Part shown: piece after piece, positions 58,716 through 64,000 of the stretch | How positions within the stretch are numbered: position 1 is the stretch's first letter | Layout of the letters: every line of letters begins with the position of its first letter | Assembly (NCBI RefSeq): GCF_003182595.1 | Contig: NZ_PDNZ01000007.1 | Span: forward strand, 62,001 to 126,000 | Source of the DNA: Prosthecochloris marina | GTDB lineage: Bacteria > Bacteroidota > Chlorobiia > Chlorobiales > Chlorobiaceae | DNA length: 64,000 nucleotides | Direction of reading: 5' to 3' | Position numbers and translations under genes: made by a program | The notes under the pieces: model-generated | Database searches by the model: none | Seen by the model: the letters and a program-made list of their open reading frames with translations, nothing else | What the model was told of the DNA's origin: nothing

Positions 58716-59933
58716 ATGCCTTATTCAAATTCACCTGTCTTTATTCCAGCTCAGCGTGTCCAGAATTATCATTATGCGATCCGTAACATTGTCAGCAAAG
58801 CGCGGCACCAGGAAGAACAAGGAAAAACAGTTACCTACCTGAACATCGGCGACCCGATACTGTATGGTTTTCAGCCACCCGAAGAGCTCATTGAATCTAC
58901 CGTTCTGGCCCTGAGGCAGGGACATAACGGCTATTCACCTTCTTGCGGAAAAAAGGATGCGGTTGAAGCGATCGCAGAAGACGCTCTTTCACGTGGTATC
59001 CCCACCTCTCCGGAAAACATCATCATAACGTTCGGTGCATCAGAGGCCGCTGATCTTGTCTGCACTGCGATGTTGAACCCAGGAGACGAGGTACTTTGTC
59101 CTTCCCCCGGCTATCCGCTCTACAATGCGATAATCGCCAAGCTGAATGCCAGAGAACTTCAGTATAAACTTGATCCTGATAACAACTGGCATCCTGATCC
59201 GGAGGAAATTGAACGCGAAATCACCTCTCGCACAAAGATTCTCGTTGTCATCAATCCAAATAATCCGACCGGAGAACTGTATCCTCCCGAATTGATCAGG
59301 AAGTTGGTCGAAATAGCCCGCAAACACCGCCTGCTTGTCATTACCGACGAAGTCTACCACAAGCTTGTTTATGAAGAAAAACATATTCCGCTTGCGTCCA
59401 TGGCAGAGGAAGATGTTGCGGTAATCACTATCGACAGCCTTTCAAAAAACTATATGGCGCCCGGATGGCGAATCGGATGGTTTGCAATCACAAACAGTCA
59501 TCTTGTTCCGGATGTGCATTTCGCGTTCATCAAGCTTGCGGACGCAAGGCTCTGTGCACCAATGTCTCCGCAATATGCCATAAAAGCCGCCATGAAACTG
59601 AGAAAGGACTATATTGAATGCGTTATGAGGCGCTTGCACGCTCAACGTGATATTACAGTCGACATGCTGAATGCAATCCCGGGTATCAGTTGTAACAATC
59701 CGAAAGGGGCTTTTTATGTTATGGGAAAAGTCGATCTTGATATGCTTCCGTTTCGTTCCGACGAAGACTTTGTACTGAAGCTTCTGCAGGAAAAACAAAT
59801 CCTCTTTGTTCATGGCTCGGGATTCGGAACCGATCCTTCACAAGGGTTTTTCAGGGTTGTTTTTTTACCCGATGTGTCAACCCTGAAAAAAGTGTACAGT
59901 GACCTTGGCGATTTCATAAAACAATACCAGTAA
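58716..59933 (+). CDS. Pyridoxal-phosphate aminotransferase, class I/II (alanine aminotransferase-like)
   Basis: A 405-residue fold type I aminotransferase. The PLP Lys is in IDSLSKNYMAPGWRIGW, the cofactor-binding Asp and Tyr in ITDEVYHKLVYEE, the Asn-Pro motif in NPNNPTGELYP, and the substrate Arg in FFRVVFLPD. It resembles AlaA and archaeal alanine/aspartate aminotransferases. It lies 39 bases ahead of the phosphorylase gene and may act in methionine salvage (final transamination of 2-keto-4-methylthiobutyrate). Alanine or aspartate remain equally possible. Confidence 0.85.
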   Translation: MPYSNSPVFIPAQRVQNYHYAIRNIVSKARHQEEQGKTVTYLNIGDPILYGFQPPEELIESTVLALRQGHNGYSPSCGKKDAVEAIAEDALSRGIPTSPENIIITFGASEAADLVCTAMLNPGDEVLCPSPGYPLYNAIIAKLNARELQYKLDPDNNWHPDPEEIEREITSRTKILVVINPNNPTGELYPPELIRKLVEIARKHRLLVITDEVYHKLVYEEKHIPLASMAEEDVAVITIDSLSKNYMAPGWRIGWFAITNSHLVPDVHFAFIKLADARLCAPMSPQYAIKAAMKLRKDYIECVMRRLHAQRDITVDMLNAIPGISCNNPKGAFYVMGKVDLDMLPFRSDEDFVLKLLQEKQILFVHGSGFGTDPSQGFFRVVFLPDVSTLKKVYSDLGDFIKQYQ

Positions 59934-59972
59934 TCTTTTCCACCAACTTACCATAAACCCAAATTATTCATC

Positions 59973-60794
59973 ATGATCGAACAACGTGCCAAAATCCAGG
60001 AAGCTGTTTCGTTTATCCGTTCGAAAACCAGCGACGAATATCCTGTCGGAATTGTTCTCGGAACCGGTCTCGGCGCACTGGCCAAAGAAATAGATGTAGA
60101 ACTGTCTCTTGATTACGGAGATATCCCCTACTTTCCCATATCAACAGTAGAAACCCATCATGGCAAGCTTATCTTTGGAACACTCGCCGGAAAAAAGGTA
60201 GTCGCCATGCAAGGACGCTTCCACTTTTACGAAGGCTACTCGATGCACCAGATTGTGTTCCCGGTCAGAGTCATGAAACATCTCGGTGTTAAAACGCTCG
60301 GTATCACCAATGCCTGTGGCGGTCTCAACCCTGCGTTCAACAAAGGCGACATCATGCTCATCGATGATCACATCAATCTGTTGGGGACAAATCCTCTGAT
60401 CGGGCCGAACGATCAGGAAATCGGACCGAGGTTCCCCGATATGTGCGCTCCATACTCTCCGAAAATTCTCGATATAGCCGAACAGGTCGCTCTTGAAAAC
60501 AAGATCAAGGTTCAGCGAGGAGTTTATGTCGCTCTTTCAGGTCCTTGCCTCGAAACTCGTGCAGAATACCGTATGCTCAGAACCATAGGTGCGGATGTCG
60601 TTGGCATGTCGACCGTTCCGGAAGTCATTGCCGCCGTTCACCAGGGAACCGAGGTATTCGGTATGTCGATCATTACCGATGAATGTTTTCCCGACAGCCT
60701 CCAACCTGTAAGCATCGAGGAAATCATTGAAGTGTCAAATGAAGCTGAACCGAAAATGACAACCATTTTCAAAAACGTTGTCGAAAGACTTTAA
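59973..60794 (+). CDS. Purine nucleoside / methylthioadenosine phosphorylase
   Basis: A 273-residue trimeric PNP-family enzyme cleaving purine nucleosides with phosphate. Conserved are the phosphate loops LGTGLGALA and VETHHGKL, MQGRFHFYEG, the ITNACGG motif, and the purine-site ALSGPCLETRAEYRM and MSTVPEVIAA. At the base-recognition position, 6-oxopurine PNPs carry Asn; here the sequence is IITDEC (Asp236), as in MTA phosphorylases. Together with the adjacent mtnA, this suggests 6-aminopurine substrates such as methylthioadenosine. A general PNP role is not excluded. Confidence 0.83.
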   Translation: MIEQRAKIQEAVSFIRSKTSDEYPVGIVLGTGLGALAKEIDVELSLDYGDIPYFPISTVETHHGKLIFGTLAGKKVVAMQGRFHFYEGYSMHQIVFPVRVMKHLGVKTLGITNACGGLNPAFNKGDIMLIDDHINLLGTNPLIGPNDQEIGPRFPDMCAPYSPKILDIAEQVALENKIKVQRGVYVALSGPCLETRAEYRMLRTIGADVVGMSTVPEVIAAVHQGTEVFGMSIITDECFPDSLQPVSIEEIIEVSNEAEPKMTTIFKNVVERL

Positions 60795-60814
60795 CCAATA
60801 AATACGCAACAACA

Positions 60815-61876
60815 ATGATCGACGCAGTTTCTTTCGAAAACGATACTCTCGGCTACCTTGACCAGCGATTTCTGCCACTGAAAGAAGAGTATATCAAAAC
60901 CAAAAGCCATCTCGAAGCTATTGAAGCAATAAAAACTCTGGCGGTGAGAGGCGCACCTCTCATCGGCATAGTTGCAGGCTATACCGTGATACTGGGCTTG
61001 AACAGTTACCAGGGAACGAAGGATGAGTTTCCGCTTTATTTCGAAAAACTCATTCAAGATGTCGAGGCATCGAGGCCAACCGCTGTAAACCTTTTTTTCG
61101 CAACAGCATGTATGAAAGCAGTTTACGACACCAGCTTCACTTCGGACTCTCTTGAAGAACTTTTTGCAAAGATGCTTGTTGCTGCAAGAAAAATTCATAC
61201 CGACGAGATTGCCAATTGCGATGCCATGGCCCGACACGGTGTGGAACTCATTCGGCATGACCTTGCAGAAACGCTCAAGACCAGAAAACTCAACGTCCTC
61301 ACACATTGCAACACAGGCACACTCGCCACAGGAGGATCCGGAACAGCTCTGGGAGTCATCAAGCAGGCCTGGCAGGAAGGTCTGATTGAAAAAGTAATCA
61401 CTGCTGAAAGTCGGCCTTTGCTTCAGGGACTTCGCCTGACCGCATGGGAGCTTGAAACGGAAAACATACCGTTCCTGTCGATCTCTGATTCATCCTCAGC
61501 GTTCCTCATGCAGAAAGGTATGATTGATTTCGGCATCGTAGGAGCTGACCGAATTGCGGCAAATGGTGATACGGCCAATAAAATCGGGACATTCGCCCAT
61601 GCAGTCAGCGCAGCCGCTCATAACATACCATATTACATTGCTGCGCCAGTATCGACTATCGATATAACCATTGAAGACGGTTCCCACATTCCAATCGAGG
61701 AGCGCAGTGCCGATGAACTCAGAACAATTTTCGGAACCCAGGTTGCAACACCTTCCACTCCTGTCCTGAACTACGCATTCGATGTAACTCCCAACCAATA
61801 CATCAGGGGCATCGTTACCGACAAAAAAGCCGTAGTCGGCAATTACGCCGAGGACCTGAAAAAGCTCATAACCTGA
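60815..61876 (+). CDS. mtnA: S-methyl-5-thioribose-1-phosphate isomerase
   Basis: A 353-residue enzyme converting methylthioribose-1-P to methylthioribulose-1-P in methionine salvage. Family signatures are LAVRGAPLIGIVAGY, THCNTGTLATGGSGTALG, ITAESRPLLQGLRLTAWEL and VGADRIAANGDTANKIGTFA, with the catalytic Cys in HCNTG and Asp in GADRI. It starts 20 bases after the phosphorylase gene, so the two act in sequence on MTA. Later enzymes (mtnB, mtnC/mtnD) are not visible. Confidence 0.95.
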   Translation: MIDAVSFENDTLGYLDQRFLPLKEEYIKTKSHLEAIEAIKTLAVRGAPLIGIVAGYTVILGLNSYQGTKDEFPLYFEKLIQDVEASRPTAVNLFFATACMKAVYDTSFTSDSLEELFAKMLVAARKIHTDEIANCDAMARHGVELIRHDLAETLKTRKLNVLTHCNTGTLATGGSGTALGVIKQAWQEGLIEKVITAESRPLLQGLRLTAWELETENIPFLSISDSSSAFLMQKGMIDFGIVGADRIAANGDTANKIGTFAHAVSAAAHNIPYYIAAPVSTIDITIEDGSHIPIEERSADELRTIFGTQVATPSTPVLNYAFDVTPNQYIRGIVTDKKAVVGNYAEDLKKLIT

Positions 61877-61902
61877 CCCATCCTGTAAACAAACTGACAA
61901 AG

Positions 61903-61935
61903 GAGGCTGTCTCAAAAGGACAGCCTCTCGTTTTT
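61903..61935 (+). terminator. Intrinsic terminator after mtnA
   Basis: GAGGCTGTC (61903-61911) pairs with GACAGCCTC (61919-61927) around TCAAAAG, followed by TCGTTTTT. It ends the aminotransferase-phosphorylase-mtnA unit. Confidence 0.9.
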
Positions 61936-61941
61936 CGAGCA

Positions 61942-62043
61942 GACAATCGTTAATAACTCCGCTACCCCTCGTGGTTGTCATCTTCGGGCTTGACCCGTGA
62001 AATAATAACCAACTATTTTACAGGTCTTTGACCAGGGATCTAT
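61942..62043. repeat. Degenerate ~100-base intergenic repeat, copy 2
   Basis: GACAATCGTTAA, then 49 bases from its start TGACCCGTGAAA, then CAACTATT and GGTCTTTGACCAGGGATC. The blocks and their spacing match the unit at 50438-50540. TCGGGCTTGACCCG is the inner palindrome. It follows the mtnA terminator directly, as copy 1 follows the symporter terminator. Confidence 0.5.
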
Positions 62044-62427
62044 CTTTTGACGAGAGTCTCTATGGGTACCGCATCACGTGGGGTATGAATCTGAGAGAAC
62101 ACGGCAGACTTGACGCTTCTTTTGAGTCTATGGTTCTGATTTGCTTTCGTGCTCTTTTATTCTCTCAGCCGTTCTTCTGTTCTATTTTTTTACCTGGTCT
62201 CTTCCTTTGGTATCTGCCTCTTTGTTATTCCGAAATTGTTCGTTATACTTTTTATTACAGCTGAAAACCTTCTGTACTGAGGAAATCAAGCGTTATGTTG
62301 TATCCCGCAGCCCCCTACACATTTAATTCTTGCCATAATGATCATTAGACGTTCGGAAAGAGCCTTCCCCGTAGAAGGGTTGTCGCAGACAGAAGCAGGC
62401 TTTCCACCCAGAACATTCAATTAAGAG

Positions 62428-62847
62428 ATGAAACACTGGTTAAAGAAAGACAGAACCGGAGAACAAGAATCTCATCACAGCGAGTCATCCGGTCATTCAT
62501 TGCAAGTTTTCAATTACAATGATTTTCTCGATCGCGTCATGGGAGACAAAGAACTCGCCATGAGTATCCTGGAAGAATTCACCGAACTGATCGGACAACA
62601 CGCTGAAAAACTCCGGCAAGCCGTCGAATCAGGGGACCATGAAACTGTCAGGCAGATTGGACACATGATCAAAGGTGAATCGGGCAACATCAGCGCACCT
62701 GCACTGTATGAAAGCGCTTATGCAATGGAAAAATCCGGAAAAACACAAGACCGGGCCGAGCAACAGGCGCTTCTTCCGACACTTCTTGAAAATATAGAAA
62801 CCCTTAAAAAAGTGATCAGAGAAACAGTGCAAAAAAGATCCCGTTAA
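62428..62847 (+). CDS. Histidine phosphotransfer (Hpt) domain protein
   Basis: A 139-residue all-helical protein. The Hpt signature with the phospho-accepting His79 is HMIKGESGNISA (HxxKG), within helices LVMGDKELAMSILEEF-like and ALYESAYAMEK. The first 25 residues are polar and probably disordered. Stand-alone Hpt proteins relay phosphate from hybrid kinases to response regulators. The hybrid kinase at 36099-38108 lacks its own Hpt and is a possible but unproven partner. It lies 67 bases before cydA. Confidence 0.85.
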   Translation: MKHWLKKDRTGEQESHHSESSGHSLQVFNYNDFLDRVMGDKELAMSILEEFTELIGQHAEKLRQAVESGDHETVRQIGHMIKGESGNISAPALYESAYAMEKSGKTQDRAEQQALLPTLLENIETLKKVIRETVQKRSR

Positions 62848-62914
62848 TTTCATATTTTTCTTATGCATTAAAACATTGCCCACTTCCTGTAACTTTTCAT
62901 AAAGAAGCACTCTC

Positions 62915-64000
62915 ATGGAGGCACTGTTTCTGGCCCGGCTGCAGTTTGCTCTGACTTCGGTATTTCATTTCTTTTTTGTCCCGCTGACCCTTGGCCTTTC
63001 AATCTTCGTTGCCATTATGGAAACTGCCTATGTAAAAACCGGCAACGATATGTACAAACGATTGACTAAATTCTGGGGCAATATTTTTCTGATAAATTTC
63101 GCCGTCGGTGTTGTTACCGGAATTGTGTTGGAGTTTCAGTTCGGCCTCAACTGGTCGGAATATTCCCGCTTCGTAGGAGACATTTTCGGAGTCCCTCTGG
63201 CCATAGAAGCTTTACTGGCCTTTTTCCTCGAATCCACCTTTCTCGGCATATGGGTGTTCGGATGGGACAGACTCTCCAAAAAACTTCATGCCGCAACTAT
63301 CTGGATCGTAGCGATTGCATCGAATCTATCCGCTCTATGGATTCTCGTCGCAAACTCGTTCATGCAGTCTCCTGTCGGATATCGCTTGTCTGAAGATGGT
63401 TCAAGAGCTGAAATGACCGATTTCTGGGCTCTGCTTTTCAACCCGCATGTCTGGGCCCAGTTCCCACATGTCATTGCCGGAGGAATTACAACGGGGGCAT
63501 TTCTTGTTATCGCCATAAGCACCTATCACCTCACAAGAAAAAAAGAAAACAACGAACCTTTTAAACAATCACTCAGATACGGAGCGGTTTATGCTTTTGC
63601 CGGCACCATACTTGTCACTTTAGCCGGACACACTCAAATGCAAGATCTGCTCAGAACGCAACCGATGAAGGTTGCTGCAGCCGAAGCTCTCTGGGAAACT
63701 GAAAATCCCGCCAGCTTTTCGCTTTTTACAATCGGAAACGAAGAGGAACTCAGGGATGTATTTTCCATAAGAATCCCAGGCCTGCTCTCATTCCTGGCCT
63801 TCAACTCATTTGAAGGTGAAGTCAAAGGGATCAAAGAGTTGCAGGCTGAATACGAAAAAACCTACGGACCGGGCAACTACGTCCCCCCCATAGCCATCTC
63901 CTACTGGAGTTTCCGCCTGATGGTGGGTGCAGGAACGCTTATGCTCGTCATTGCATCTCTGTCACTGTTTTACGTAATCAGAAACCGTTACATGTTTCCT
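62915..64000 (+). CDS. cydA: Cytochrome bd quinol oxidase subunit I, 3' end beyond window
   Basis: The first 362 codons of CydA, open at the window edge. The N terminus is very close to the proteobacterial protein: ARLQFALTSVFHFFFVPLTLGL, TKFWGNIFLINFAVGVVTG and LAFFLESTFLGIWVFGWDRL. His18 corresponds to the high-spin heme b ligand; the second His lies in the region VWAQFPHVIAGGITTGAF. The oxidase reduces O2 to water using quinol. In a presumed strict anaerobe it would serve O2 detoxification. cydB would follow outside the window. Confidence 0.95.
   Translation, partial: MEALFLARLQFALTSVFHFFFVPLTLGLSIFVAIMETAYVKTGNDMYKRLTKFWGNIFLINFAVGVVTGIVLEFQFGLNWSEYSRFVGDIFGVPLAIEALLAFFLESTFLGIWVFGWDRLSKKLHAATIWIVAIASNLSALWILVANSFMQSPVGYRLSEDGSRAEMTDFWALLFNPHVWAQFPHVIAGGITTGAFLVIAISTYHLTRKKENNEPFKQSLRYGAVYAFAGTILVTLAGHTQMQDLLRTQPMKVAAAEALWETENPASFSLFTIGNEEELRDVFSIRIPGLLSFLAFNSFEGEVKGIKELQAEYEKTYGPGNYVPPIAISYWSFRLMVGAGTLMLVIASLSLFYVIRNRYMFP

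Larger units (their letters stand above)
61877..62427. other. Intergenic region: terminator, repeat, no supported gene
   Basis: 551 bases. It holds the mtnA terminator (61903-61935) and repeat copy 2 (61942-62043). An open frame at 62028-62264 is Phe/Leu/Tyr-rich from T-rich sequence and shows no family resemblance, so I do not call it. The promoter of the Hpt gene (62428) should be in the last 100 bases. Confidence 0.5.

Noticed and set aside
62028..62264. 78-codon ORF after mtnA
   Set aside because: Phe/Leu/Tyr-rich product of T-rich DNA, begins inside a degenerate repeat and has no ribosome site.

Overview
The window looks like chromosome of a green sulfur bacterium (Chlorobiales). The evidence is a thioredoxin-reductase-like ferredoxin-NADP reductase next to menA, a nif cluster in the order nifH-nifI1-nifI2-nifD-nifK-nifE-nifN-nifB, and an anaerobe's gene content. 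A DUF4212/solute:Na+ symporter pair fits a marine or brackish lineage such as Prosthecochloris. That placement is inferred from gene content and protein resemblance, not from a search.

Layout. Positions 1-3055 (minus strand) carry a small Cys-containing protein, FNR, menA and a truncated N-carbamoylputrescine amidase, apparently one operon. Positions 3.3-10.8 kb are mixed housekeeping and transport: hisF, an OB/TonB lipoprotein, a CIA30 protein, YqhA, an EamA exporter, a Rieske ferredoxin, a DUF389 protein and a Ca2+/Na+ antiporter, with one decayed formyltransferase fragment. Positions 11.0-14.6 kb (minus) hold ackA followed by phosphoketolase, which together convert sugar phosphate plus Pi to acetate plus ATP. 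Positions 15.0-20.1 kb hold small membrane proteins, a methyltransferase, a frameshifted LysE exporter, a hexapeptide-repeat protein, and the purine salvage pair adenine deaminase and hypoxanthine phosphoribosyltransferase.

Positions 20.3-36.1 kb are the nitrogen-fixation and molybdenum island. nifV and nifA overlap by ATGA. A non-coding gap follows, with a decayed ORF, a pentad-repeat protein, a nested hairpin and a sigma-54 type promoter. Then comes the structural and cofactor operon nifH-I1-I2-D-K-E-N-B and a 2Fe-2S ferredoxin, closed by a strong terminator. Immediately behind lie modA, modB and modE, preceded by a near-perfect ModE operator. No modC is present here. NifI1/NifI2 should provide post-translational switch-off, NifA transcriptional control, and ModA/B/E molybdate supply and sensing for FeMo-co.

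Positions 36.1-44.5 kb (minus) hold the complete [NiFe]-hydrogenase maturation set hypA-B-F-C-D-E, followed by a hybrid histidine kinase. Positions 44.8-50.4 kb (plus) hold pyrB, a DUF1207 protein, a porin-like outer-membrane protein and the symporter pair, with two strong terminators. Positions 50.6-58.4 kb hold uvrC, a TPR protein, aroE, lspA, tatD, a membrane-anchored TPR protein, a cyclophilin and a YggS-type protein. Positions 58.7-61.9 kb hold an aminotransferase, a purine nucleoside/MTA phosphorylase and mtnA. With the adenine deaminase and HPRT at 18.6-20.1 kb these give a plausible methylthioadenosine recycling route. The window closes with an orphan Hpt protein and the first 362 codons of cydA, an O2-scavenging oxidase. 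I found no rRNA, tRNA, CRISPR array, complete insertion sequence or prophage.
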